A DNA stretch of 64,000 bases from an uncultured Dehalococcoidia bacterium. Its GTDB lineage: Bacteria; Chloroflexota; Dehalococcoidia; Lucifugimonadales; UBA3495. The notes below the pieces were generated by a model, which saw only the letters and a program-made list of their open reading frames with translations, was not told the origin of the DNA and did no database searches. This document shows, piece after piece, positions 8,998-17,308 of this stretch. The DNA lies in the NCBI GenBank assembly GCA_951812625.1, contig CATOSP010000002.1, positions 1,032,880-1,096,879 of the forward strand, in the 5' to 3' direction. A program made the translations under genes and the position numbers. The first letter of the stretch is position 1. Each line of letters opens with the position of its first letter.

Positions 8998-11250
8998 ATG
9001 ACCACTGCCTTCACGACCGTCGGGACCCCGGTTGCGCGCGCCGAAGGGCCAGACAAGGTTTCGGGCCAGACTCTGTACACGGCGGACGTCGACCTGCCGG
9101 GGATGCTGTGGGGGAAGGTGCTGCGAAGCCCGTTCCCCCATGCCCGCATCGTCAACATTGACGTTTCCAGGGCACAGGAGGCACCGGGAGTACGCGCCGC
9201 GCTCACAGGGCGGGACATCCCACCAGCACTGGTGGGCAGGCTGCTACGGGACTGCCCGGTGCTGGCAAGGGACCGGGTGAGGTTCGTAGGCGAGAAGGTA
9301 GCGGCGGTTGCCGCAGATAACCCGGAAGCGGCACAGGAGGCTCTGCTACTGATCGACGTGGAGTACGAGGAACTGCCCGCGGTCTTCGATGCATCGGAGG
9401 CCATGCAAGCTTCCGCGCCCTCCCTACACCCGGATATAGAGTCCTACGTTGGCCTGCCCCAACCACCATCGCCCATGAACAATGTGTTCGCGCACAACCG
9501 CTGGGGCAAGGGTGAAGTGGAACAGGGGTTCCGCGAGTCGGATCGAGTATTCGAGCACACCTTCTCCGCACAGCTCATGCATCAAGGGTACATCGAACCC
9601 CACGCTTGTGTTGTCCGCGTGGACGACTCCGGTCGGGTGGAGATGTGGGTCAACAATAAGGCCCCCTTCAACCTGCGCTCCCAGCTTTCCGCAGTCTGGG
9701 ACATACCCGAAAACCGGATAACCCTGCACCCCATCAGCATCGGAGGCGACTTCGGCGGCAAGGGGTCGTTCATGGACACTCCCCTGTGCTATTACCTTGC
9801 CATCCACTCCGGCCGCCCGGTCAAGATGGTGATGGACTATCTGCAAGAGCTGATGGCAGCCAACCCCCGGCACCCTGCCGACATCGCACTGAAAACCGGC
9901 GTCAAGAATGATGGGACGCTGTTGGCCAGGGAGGCAAGCGTGGTCTTCAACAGCGGCGCATACGGTGCGTTCAAGCCCAGGGTGTACCTTGGCGGGGCTG
10001 ACCACCTTGGCGGGGCGTACCAGGTGCCGCATGTGAGCATCGACAGCTACATGGTCTACACCAACAACGTTCCGTGCGGCCACATGCGCGCCCCGGCCAA
10101 GCCGCAGGTCCATTTCGCGGTCGAATCGCACATGGACATGATCGCTGCGGAACTTGGGCTGGACCCCTACGAATTCCGGCTGCGTAACGTTATTCGACAG
10201 GGTGACGAGACTCCCACGGGAGGCAGTTGGGAGGAAGTCCGAGCCGAGGAGACCATACGCCGCGCCGCCCAGGCATCGGGATGGGGCCAGCCCAAGGACC
10301 GTCCCAACGCCGGGAGGGGGATGGCCATTTCGGACCAACCACCGGGGGCGGGACAGTCTGAGGCGTCTGTTGCCATCGACGCCGAGGGCAAGGTGGAGAT
10401 TCGCATGGCTCTGTGGGACACGGGCACCGGGGCCCACACCATGCTGCGGCAGGTGGTGGCCGAGGAGCTGACAGTGCCGGTGGATGACGTGCGCTTCACG
10501 GTCCAGAACACCGACGCTGTGGCCTTCGATTCTGGCTCAGGCGGCAGCCGGGTTACTTACACCGCAGGTCAGACGGCCTTGGGAGCGGCCAGGGACCTGA
10601 AGGCGAAGCTAGTGCAACAGGCGGCGGGGCTATACGAAACGGAAAAGGAATACGTCACCCTGCAAGGCGGAACATTCGTGATCGAAGGGACTCCGGCACA
10701 GACCGTCCCGATTACGGAGGTCACTGCTCGTGTCATTTCGGAGCCTGGAAATGCGATCATCGGTGAAATGACCTACTCGGCGACCAATTCTCCGGTCACT
10801 TCCTACTGCACCCAGGTAGCGGAGGTGGAGGTTGACCCGGAGACAGGACAGGTGCGGGTCGAAAAGATAGTGACCGTCCACGACGTGGGCGCGATAATCA
10901 ACCCCATGACCCACCAGGGCCAAATAGAGGGTGGGGTGATCCAAGGGATGGGCTACGCCCTGATGGAAGAATTGGTCGCCGAGGAAGGGCGCATCTCGAA
11001 TCTGACCCTCGGCGATTACAAGATTCCGACCATGCCGGACATTCCCAAGCTGGAGACAGTCTTGCTGGAACCGTCCACCGGGCCCGCTCCCTTCCAGAGC
11101 AAGGGGATTGGGGAAAGCAGCAACGTCCCCGTGGCCGGAGCGATAGCCAACGCAGTCTATGACGCCGTTGGCGCGCGGGTAACCAGCCTTCCGATCACGC
11201 CCGAGAAAGTGCTGCGGGCCATACGAGAACGAGAGAGCAACAAGCCATAA
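8998..11250 (+). CDS. Xanthine dehydrogenase-family molybdopterin-binding (large) subunit
   Basis: A 750-residue molybdenum hydroxylase large subunit of the xanthine dehydrogenase/CO dehydrogenase-like family, which hydroxylates N-heterocycles or oxidises aldehydes and CO. It has the N-terminal hammerhead domain (VSGQTLYTADV), the cofactor-binding GGDFGGKG, and C-terminal KGIGESS, where the glutamate corresponds to the catalytic base of the family's GxGE motif. It lacks the AYRCAG/CSFR-type active-site loop of CO dehydrogenase; the equivalent region reads GHMRAPAKPQ. ATG 8998 is chosen over GTG 8986 because GGGAG falls between them. The usual FAD and [2Fe-2S] subunit genes are not adjacent. 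Confidence 0.9.
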   Translation: MTTAFTTVGTPVARAEGPDKVSGQTLYTADVDLPGMLWGKVLRSPFPHARIVNIDVSRAQEAPGVRAALTGRDIPPALVGRLLRDCPVLARDRVRFVGEKVAAVAADNPEAAQEALLLIDVEYEELPAVFDASEAMQASAPSLHPDIESYVGLPQPPSPMNNVFAHNRWGKGEVEQGFRESDRVFEHTFSAQLMHQGYIEPHACVVRVDDSGRVEMWVNNKAPFNLRSQLSAVWDIPENRITLHPISIGGDFGGKGSFMDTPLCYYLAIHSGRPVKMVMDYLQELMAANPRHPADIALKTGVKNDGTLLAREASVVFNSGAYGAFKPRVYLGGADHLGGAYQVPHVSIDSYMVYTNNVPCGHMRAPAKPQVHFAVESHMDMIAAELGLDPYEFRLRNVIRQGDETPTGGSWEEVRAEETIRRAAQASGWGQPKDRPNAGRGMAISDQPPGAGQSEASVAIDAEGKVEIRMALWDTGTGAHTMLRQVVAEELTVPVDDVRFTVQNTDAVAFDSGSGGSRVTYTAGQTALGAARDLKAKLVQQAAGLYETEKEYVTLQGGTFVIEGTPAQTVPITEVTARVISEPGNAIIGEMTYSATNSPVTSYCTQVAEVEVDPETGQVRVEKIVTVHDVGAIINPMTHQGQIEGGVIQGMGYALMEELVAEEGRISNLTLGDYKIPTMPDIPKLETVLLEPSTGPAPFQSKGIGESSNVPVAGAIANAVYDAVGARVTSLPITPEKVLRAIRERESNKP

Positions 11251-11408
11251 CTCCCGATGAGACCAGCCGTGACAGTCATATCGCCGACGACGAGGCGCAG
11301 GGACGGGGCATCCGGTGGATGCCCCGCTACGTTTTCCGACTTGTGGGTGGCAGACCGACAGGTGACGGTTTGCCGCGGACTAGCAAGTCCGACCGTCCAA
11401 TAGCCAGA

Positions 11409-12563
11409 TTAGCTCCCCTTGTTGAACAGCGCCGCGATGCGTTCGCCAACGATGCGGTCTTCTCCGGGGTTCAGGCCGAACATGTGGATCGTAATGAAGT
11501 CGTCCTCGTCCCTGACTCTAGTCCAGATGGGCGGATCTCCTTCCCTGAGCTTGTCCCGCAGATCGTATATGTCGAACCCGGCCACTGACGCATCTACCCA
11601 CATGTTCAGGCCGTAGGGTTGGTGGCCGACCACATTGTCGATCAACTCGGCCCTCAACCCTGGAATGCCGGATATCAGGCCCAGGACCAGGCGGCTGCGC
11701 TGCTCGGTGTCGGCCAGACGGTCCTCGTGGTTCATGGTCATCCAGTGCCTCACGGCTGCAACGGCGCCGATCATCTCCTGGCGGTCAACCTTCTGGGGAC
11801 GCCCCACTCCACGGACCCTGCGGCCCTCGTAGCTGGCAAAAGCCTGGAGGCCGATCTTGCGAATCATCTCCTCTGAGCCAAAGGCAAGGCCCACGGACTG
11901 GGTAGCGCCCAAGTATTTGGCGGCGATGCACTGGAAGTCCGCGCCCATCCTAACGTACTTGCCGAAGTTTTCCAGCGGGTAAATCTGCCCCGCCGCGTCC
12001 ACGGTCACGAGCACTCCGCGGGCGTGGGCAACAGCGATGGTGTCCTCCAGTGAGAGCGCATCCAGGTCTGGGGACTGCTCCACGGCGTAGTAATGGACCG
12101 CGGCGGTGTTGGGACCGATGGCTTGTTCCAGATCCTCCACCGTGGTCCGCTCCTCCGATCCGAACATCACCAACTTGGCCCCCGCCAGCTCGAGGCAGCG
12201 GTCATACCAGTAGCGCTGCCTCGTCTGGATCAGGATTTCGTTGCGCATCCCGTCGGTATTGGGAAGCTGTTGAATCCTGTCGTCGTCATCCCCGGCCATA
12301 GCCGCGGCTGTAGCCAGCATCAAGGCAGAGCCAGCCCCGGAGGTTATGTAAGCAGCAGGCACATCCACCATGCGGGCAATGGCAGCACCAGCCCTTTCCT
12401 GTAGCTCCATCAGAGGGATGTACGCGCCGTCGGCCTTGTCTATAGCTTCCTTAACCTCGGGAATAGGGGTCGAGCCGCCCAACATGGTCACGCTTCCCGT
12501 GGCATTGATGACGGGGACCGCGCCCAACTCCTTGTAGATGTCTCCCCAATCGGCGGCCATCAT
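11409..12563 (-). CDS. SelA-like PLP-dependent lyase/aminotransferase
   Basis: A 384-residue fold-type I PLP enzyme of the SelA-like group, which includes L-seryl-tRNA(Sec) selenium transferase and several catabolic lyases (for example DgaE-like aldolases). It starts with INATGSVTMLGGS, typical of this group, then has YITSGAGSA for phosphate binding, D189 in VTVDAAG for the pyridine nitrogen, and Schiff-base lysine K216 in IAAKYLGA. GGAGAAA precedes the ATG at 12563. It lacks a neighbouring selB or selC, so a role in selenocysteine synthesis is unlikely. Catabolism of an amino acid or sugar-acid derivative is the more likely job, by context only. Confidence 0.8.
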   Translation of the reverse strand: MMAADWGDIYKELGAVPVINATGSVTMLGGSTPIPEVKEAIDKADGAYIPLMELQERAGAAIARMVDVPAAYITSGAGSALMLATAAAMAGDDDDRIQQLPNTDGMRNEILIQTRQRYWYDRCLELAGAKLVMFGSEERTTVEDLEQAIGPNTAAVHYYAVEQSPDLDALSLEDTIAVAHARGVLVTVDAAGQIYPLENFGKYVRMGADFQCIAAKYLGATQSVGLAFGSEEMIRKIGLQAFASYEGRRVRGVGRPQKVDRQEMIGAVAAVRHWMTMNHEDRLADTEQRSRLVLGLISGIPGLRAELIDNVVGHQPYGLNMWVDASVAGFDIYDLRDKLREGDPPIWTRVRDEDDFITIHMFGLNPGEDRIVGERIAALFNKGS

Positions 12564-12612
12564 CGGCTTTCTCCTTCGTTGCGTGGATGTTAACTAAGGG
12601 AATCTGGCCCGT

Positions 12613-12641
12613 ATGATAGCTTTGGAAACTGGGCGTGTCCA
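12613..12641 (-). promoter_or_regulatory. Promoter of the SelA-like gene
   Basis: On the minus strand: TGGACA (12641-12636), 17-base spacer, TATCAT (12618-12613). Predicted start near 12606, about 43 bases before the ATG at 12563. Confidence 0.45.
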
Positions 12642-12725
12642 GATTCGGCCAGACGACAGCAACACGGTGAAAACGAAAAGGACCGCCATTACCGCCTGGG
12701 GCTACGTTCTCCGGCTTGAGTGGGC

Positions 12726-12731
12726 TATAAT
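12726..12731 (+). promoter_or_regulatory. -10 element of the acetamidase/2-oxoacid dehydrogenase operon
   Basis: A perfect TATAAT hexamer. The -35 region is weak (TACGTT at 17 bases). Transcription from here would start near 12738, downstream of the GTG at 12734, which supports using the TTG at 12770 as the start of the first gene. Confidence 0.45.
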
Positions 12732-12769
12732 GCGTGTGCCTGCCGTACCTGTATACGAGGGAGAGAGTC

Positions 12770-13873
12770 TTGAAGAGCATCGAACTGGACTATAGCAAGC
12801 GGTGCGGCGACGAGCCGGAGAAGGGCCACAACCGTTGGCACCCGGACATACCGCCTGCCGTTGAAGCCGAAGAGGGGGAAGAGGTGGTCCTCCAAACGCG
12901 GAACGCACTGGACGGCGGCGTTACACCCACCTCAACCGCGGCCGACCTAGCCAACGTGGACCTCAACCTGGTCCACCCCTTGACTGGCCCGGTCTATGTA
13001 CAGGGCGCATCGCCCGGCGACCTGCTGGAAGTCAACATTCTGGAAATTGAACCGGCAAGCTGGGGGTTTACGACCATCATCCCCGGCTTCGGGTTCCTGC
13101 GAGATGTTTTCCTGGAACCACATGTAGTCCACTGGAACATTGCTGACGGGTACGCCGAGTCCCCCGACTTGCCCGGCGTGCGTATCCCCGGCGCGTCCTT
13201 CATGGGCACCATCGGCGTGGCGCCGTCGCGGGCGCTGCGACAAGAGATGCTGCTGCGGGAAGACGAACTGCTCCGACGCGGCGGGGCCGTACTAGGCCCG
13301 GAACCCAACGGGGCAGTCCCGTCGAGTGAGCCTGTCGCCTCGGAAGGTCTGCGCACCATCCCGCCACGGGAGAACGGAGGCAACCTGGACATCAAGCAAT
13401 TGACCGCTGGAACACGACTGCTGCTACCGGTATTTGATGAGGGCGCGCTGTTCTCCGCCGGAGATGCCCACTACGCCCAGGGCGACGCCGAGTGCTGCGG
13501 CACCGCCATCGAGATGGACTGCACTCTGCACGTCAGCTTCCGGGTCTTGAAGGGCGAGGCAGAACGGCGCAATATCAGGTTCCCGGTGTTCGAGCGGGAC
13601 GACTACTTCACCAGCCCGGAGATGGCCGCGCCTCGCCGGTTCCTGGCCTCGACCGGAATGTGCATCGCAGACCGGGTAAACCAGTCCGAGGATGCTTCCC
13701 TGGCAGCCAGAAATGCCCTGCTCAACATGATCGACCTGCTCATGGAAAGGGGCTGGACACGCGAGCAGGCATACTCGATTTGCAGCGTTGCCGTGGACCT
13801 GAAGTTGAGCCAGGTGGTGGACGTTCCCAACTTCGTCGTCTCAGCGTTTCTACCCTTGGACATATTCGTTTAG
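12770..13873 (+). CDS. Acetamidase/formamidase family protein
   Basis: A 367-residue protein of the FmdA/AmdA family, which hydrolyses formamide, acetamide or related short amides to ammonia and the acid. Diagnostic strings are HNRWHPDIPP near the N-terminus, PRENGGNLDIK near residue 200, and FSAGDAHYAQGD, which contains the conserved metal/active-site histidine region. The open frame extends upstream to GTG 12734, but GAGGGAGAGAG directly precedes TTG 12770 and a TATAAT hexamer lies at 12726, so the rare TTG start is preferred. It is the first gene of a tight four-gene run (16 bases to the E1-alpha gene), linking amide hydrolysis to 2-oxoacid oxidation; the reason is not obvious. Confidence 0.88.
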   Translation: MKSIELDYSKRCGDEPEKGHNRWHPDIPPAVEAEEGEEVVLQTRNALDGGVTPTSTAADLANVDLNLVHPLTGPVYVQGASPGDLLEVNILEIEPASWGFTTIIPGFGFLRDVFLEPHVVHWNIADGYAESPDLPGVRIPGASFMGTIGVAPSRALRQEMLLREDELLRRGGAVLGPEPNGAVPSSEPVASEGLRTIPPRENGGNLDIKQLTAGTRLLLPVFDEGALFSAGDAHYAQGDAECCGTAIEMDCTLHVSFRVLKGEAERRNIRFPVFERDDYFTSPEMAAPRRFLASTGMCIADRVNQSEDASLAARNALLNMIDLLMERGWTREQAYSICSVAVDLKLSQVVDVPNFVVSAFLPLDIFV

Positions 13874-13888
13874 GGAAAGGAGAGAGCC

Positions 13889-14878
13889 ATGCTAGAGGAC
13901 AAGACTCTACTCATGGAGATGCTGCGCCGGATGGTGCGTATCCGCCTGTTCGAGGAGCGGGTCATCCAGCTTGTTGAGCGCGGCGAGATAGTTGGCGCGG
14001 CCCATTCCTACATCGGAGAGGAAGCCGTCGCCGTGGGCGCCTGCATGGCTCTGCGCGACGACGACTGGATGACCGGCAACCATCGCTCCCACGGCCACCC
14101 CATAGCCAAGGGCGGGGACGTGAACAAGGCAATGGCGGAATTGCTGGGCAAGGCCACCGGTCTCTGCAAGGGCAAGGGCGGCTCCATGCACTTGGCCGAC
14201 TTCAGCGTGGGCATTCTCGGCGAGTCGGGCATCCTCGGCTCATCCATTCCCACAGCCGTCGGAGCAGCCCTAGGCAGTGTCCTCCAGGGCAACGACCGGG
14301 TGGCCGTACCCTTCTTCGGGGATGGGGCGAGCAACGAGGGCGCCTTCCACGAGTCCATCAACCTGGCGGCCATCTGGAAGCTGCCGGTGGTGTTCCTCTG
14401 CGAAAACAATCAGTACGCGGTATCCAGCAGCTTCAAGAAGATGGTGGCCTCGGAGAACATCTCCGACCGCTCTGCCGCCTATAACATCCCCGGCGTCCTG
14501 GTCGACGGCCAGGACTGCATAGCGATGTACGAGGCGGTCTCTGCTGCAGTGGCGCGGGCCAGGGCTGGGGAGGGGCCGTCTCTCATCGAGGGACGGACAT
14601 ACCGTTACTACGACCACTCCCTGGGCCTGGGCCGCATCGTTCGCACTGCCTACCGCGAGGATGAAGAAGTTGAGCTGTGGAAGCAGCGAGACCCCATCAA
14701 CATCCACAAGGAGCGTCTGCTCTCTCAGGGCATGGCCACCCAGAAAGAGATCGACGCCATAGACGCTGAGACTCAAAGGCAGATTGACGATGCCACAGAA
14801 TTCGCCCGGCAGAGTCCATACCCGGAGCCGGAGGCCCTGTTTGAGGACATGTTCGCCGACCCGATACCGTTGGAGTAA
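13889..14878 (+). CDS. Thiamine pyrophosphate-dependent dehydrogenase E1, alpha subunit (pyruvate/acetoin type)
   Basis: A 329-residue E1-alpha subunit of a pyruvate/acetoin/branched-chain 2-oxoacid dehydrogenase complex; with E1-beta it decarboxylates the 2-oxoacid and passes the acyl group to lipoyl-E2. The TPP-binding motif runs from GDG (144-146) to NN (173-174), including EGAFHESINLAAIW. Conserved HRSHGH and KGKGGSMH segments fit the PdhA/AcoA group; length is that of PdhA or AcoA. AAAGGAGAGAG precedes ATG 13889. E1-beta and E2 follow on the same strand, E3 does not. Pyruvate versus acetoin or a branched 2-oxoacid cannot be decided from sequence alone. Confidence 0.92.
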   Translation: MLEDKTLLMEMLRRMVRIRLFEERVIQLVERGEIVGAAHSYIGEEAVAVGACMALRDDDWMTGNHRSHGHPIAKGGDVNKAMAELLGKATGLCKGKGGSMHLADFSVGILGESGILGSSIPTAVGAALGSVLQGNDRVAVPFFGDGASNEGAFHESINLAAIWKLPVVFLCENNQYAVSSSFKKMVASENISDRSAAYNIPGVLVDGQDCIAMYEAVSAAVARARAGEGPSLIEGRTYRYYDHSLGLGRIVRTAYREDEEVELWKQRDPINIHKERLLSQGMATQKEIDAIDAETQRQIDDATEFARQSPYPEPEALFEDMFADPIPLE

Positions 14879-14943
14879 CGCTTCCCCACCGAATCCGGCC
14901 AGTTCTTTGGCCGACTGGGCATCAAACTCCAAGGAGGTGGACC

Positions 14944-15930
14944 ATGACCCAAACTGCTGAGCAGACCAGGAACATTACGTTGACCCAGGCGTTGAACGAG
15001 GCGATGCGCGAGGAGATGCGCCGGGATGAACGGGTGTTCATCATGGGCGAGGACATCCAGTCCGGGGTCTACGGCGCGTCCGCCGGGCTGGCCCAAGAAT
15101 TCGGCTACGAGCGGGTGCGTGATTGCCCACTGTCGGAGAACGCATTCATGGGCGCGGCTGTGGGGGCCGCGGCCGTCGGGATGCGTCCCATAGTGGAGAG
15201 CGCATTCTGCTTCATGTGGGTGGCGATGGACTCGTTGGTCAGCCAGGCATCCAAGATGCGCTATATGTTCGGGGGCCAAGTGGACTTGCCCATAGTGTAC
15301 CGGGCGTCCCTCTACTACGGCGGCAGCATGGCGGCGCACCACTCCGACCGCTCATATCCCCTCTTCATGCACATACCGGGATTCAAGGTCGTCTTCGCCA
15401 GCAACTCCTACGACGGGAAGGGGCTGATGAAAACGGCAATCCGTGACAATGACCCGGTCTTATTCTGCGAGGACCGCACCATATTGGGCGCGCGCGGGGA
15501 GGTCCCCGAGGACGACTACGCCATCCCATTGGGAGTGGCCGACGTCAAGCGGGAAGGCACCGACGTTACCATCGTGGCCATCGGAGGCATGGTGCCCCGT
15601 GCTTTGGAAGCCGCCGACACATTGGCCCAGGAAGGCATTTCCGCCGAGGTGCTGGACCCTCGCACGCTTGTCCCGTTGGACAGGCAGGCCATCCTGGATT
15701 CGGTGGCCAAGACGGGCCGACTGGTAACGGTGGACATGGCACATAAGACATGTAGCGCAGCCAGCGAGATCGCGGCCATAGTGGCGATGGAAGGGTTCTG
15801 GTCCCTGCAAGCCCCGGTGCAGCGGCTGGGCACGGCCAACGTTCACATCCCATTCAGCACCGCGCTTGAACCGCTCTGTTACCCTACCGCTGAGACCATC
15901 GCGGATGCGGCACGGGCAACGCTGGAGTAA
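14944..15930 (+). CDS. 2-oxoacid dehydrogenase E1, beta subunit
   Basis: A 328-residue E1-beta (transketolase pyrimidine-binding plus C-terminal domains), partner of the preceding E1-alpha. Visible family motifs are TLTQALNEAMREEM at the N-terminus, FIMGEDIQ with the TPP-activating glutamate, SENAFMGAAVGAA, and a C-terminal-domain segment EVLDPRTLVPLD. A consensus AAGGAGGTGG site precedes ATG 14944. It lies 65 bases after E1-alpha and 46 before E2, consistent with one transcript. Length and motifs are ordinary, with nothing missing. Confidence 0.93.
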   Translation: MTQTAEQTRNITLTQALNEAMREEMRRDERVFIMGEDIQSGVYGASAGLAQEFGYERVRDCPLSENAFMGAAVGAAAVGMRPIVESAFCFMWVAMDSLVSQASKMRYMFGGQVDLPIVYRASLYYGGSMAAHHSDRSYPLFMHIPGFKVVFASNSYDGKGLMKTAIRDNDPVLFCEDRTILGARGEVPEDDYAIPLGVADVKREGTDVTIVAIGGMVPRALEAADTLAQEGISAEVLDPRTLVPLDRQAILDSVAKTGRLVTVDMAHKTCSAASEIAAIVAMEGFWSLQAPVQRLGTANVHIPFSTALEPLCYPTAETIADAARATLE

Positions 15931-15976
15931 TCAGCGGGACGCCATTTACCTCTGAAGACTAACTGGGAGGGCCGAC

Positions 15977-17308
15977 GTGGCCACCGAGGTTTTGCTGCCC
16001 CAGTGGGGCATGGAGATGGCTGAAGGCACCATCGTCAAGTGGCTGAAGAATGAGGGCGACCACATCCAGGAAGGCGAGCCCCTGGTAGCCATCGAGACCG
16101 CCAAGCTTGAGACCGACCTGGAATCAGTGGCCACTGGCGTCATCACCCGAATCATGGTGCCGGAGGGCGCGACAGTGCCCATCCGCACCGTGCTGGCAGT
16201 TATCGCCGAACCGGGGGAGGTGGTTGACAGCCCATCGCCAGCCCCAGCGCCATCGGCAGCCGCGTCGTCTACAGTTACACAGCGTCAGATCCCATATGGA
16301 ACCCACTCTACCGATGGGGCGCGGGTGCAGGTGGTGCCCGCCGCACGTCGGCTGGCACGGGACAATGACATCGACCTCGCAGCGGTGCGGGGTTCCGGCC
16401 CCGGTGGACGAATTCTCATCGCCGACGTGGAGCAGATCATCGACGCGGCGCGCCAGTCCGCGACACGTGCGACTGACGGTGCGAGGGTGCAGGTAGTCCC
16501 TGCCGCCCGGCGCCTGGCCAGGGACTACGGTATCGACCTGGAGTCGGTCCAGGGCTCTGGCCCTGGTGGCCGCATCCTGATCGCCGACGTGGAACGGGCC
16601 ATCGCCGTGCCGTCTGGGCCGGAAGCCCAGCACGAACCCGACGCCGTGCCGCTGACCGGAATGCGGCGCACCATTGCCTCCCGGATGATGCAGAGCCTTC
16701 AGACAATGGCGCAAGTGACCCTGACCACGGAGGCGGACATCACGGATGCCATGACCTTGCGCGACGGCATAGCCGGGCATACAGGTGGCCTCAGCCCCTT
16801 GGCCATGGTGATAAAGGCGACGGCTCAAGCCCTGAAGGACCATCCCCGGCTCAACGCAGTGCAGGGCGAGGACAGCTACCATGTCATGCCCAACATCGAC
16901 ATAGGTGTTGCGGTGTCGTTAGAAGAAGGCCTGATTACCCCAGTCCTGCGCGGTGCGGACGGCAAGGGGCTGGCGCAGATAAGCGCCGAGTCGCGGGACT
17001 TGGCGACAATGGTGCGGGAGAACCGGGCGAGACCCGAGGACGTGACTGGAGGCACCTTCACAATCACCAACCTCGGCGCCAACGACGTGGATGGCTTCAC
17101 CCCGATCATAAACCCTCCTCACGTGGCCATACTGGGAGTGGGTCGGGTGGTGGAGAAACCCGTCATCCACGATGGAGAGATAGTCAAGGGCCGGACCGTG
17201 TACCTGAGTCTGACCTTTGACCATCGGATCGTGGACGGCGCTCCTGCGGCGGAATTCTTACGATCGGTCCGCCGTTACCTGGAAGACCCCTGGTGGATGG
17301 TCGCCTGA
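15977..17308 (+). CDS. Dihydrolipoamide acyltransferase (E2) with duplicated E3-binding domain
   Basis: A 443-residue E2 core of the 2-oxoacid dehydrogenase. Residues 1-80 form one lipoyl domain with acceptor K43 in ETAKLET. A Pro/Ala-rich linker (84-100) follows, then two nearly identical peripheral-subunit-binding domains (about 115-155 and 169-209, each with VVPAARRLARD and GSGPGGRILIADVE). The catalytic domain (about 225-443) ends with FDHRIVDG, giving H416 and D420 of the HxxxDG motif. GGGAGG six bases before GTG 15977 sets the start. Most E2s of this size carry one binding domain. The 3' end overlaps the convergent Nudix gene by 34 bases. Confidence 0.93.
   Translation: MATEVLLPQWGMEMAEGTIVKWLKNEGDHIQEGEPLVAIETAKLETDLESVATGVITRIMVPEGATVPIRTVLAVIAEPGEVVDSPSPAPAPSAAASSTVTQRQIPYGTHSTDGARVQVVPAARRLARDNDIDLAAVRGSGPGGRILIADVEQIIDAARQSATRATDGARVQVVPAARRLARDYGIDLESVQGSGPGGRILIADVERAIAVPSGPEAQHEPDAVPLTGMRRTIASRMMQSLQTMAQVTLTTEADITDAMTLRDGIAGHTGGLSPLAMVIKATAQALKDHPRLNAVQGEDSYHVMPNIDIGVAVSLEEGLITPVLRGADGKGLAQISAESRDLATMVRENRARPEDVTGGTFTITNLGANDVDGFTPIINPPHVAILGVGRVVEKPVIHDGEIVKGRTVYLSLTFDHRIVDGAPAAEFLRSVRRYLEDPWWMVA
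16310..16609 (+). repeat. Tandem in-frame duplication (162-bp period) in the E2 gene
   Basis: Codons 112-165 and 166-211 encode two copies of the E3-binding domain with a 54-residue period. Roughly 35 of 41 aligned core positions are identical. The DNA copies differ at many third positions (for example in the VVPAARR segment), so the duplication is not recent and is unlikely to be an assembly artefact. Confidence 0.85.

Noticed and set aside
8998..11250. Carbon monoxide dehydrogenase large subunit (coxL)
   Set aside because: The active-site loop of form I CoxL (AYRCSFR type) is absent and no coxM or coxS gene adjoins.
11409..12563. Selenocysteine synthase (selA) as the name of the PLP enzyme
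   Set aside because: No selB, selD or tRNA(Sec) nearby and no in-frame TGA codon signs of selenoproteins in neighbouring genes; a catabolic SelA-like lyase is more likely.
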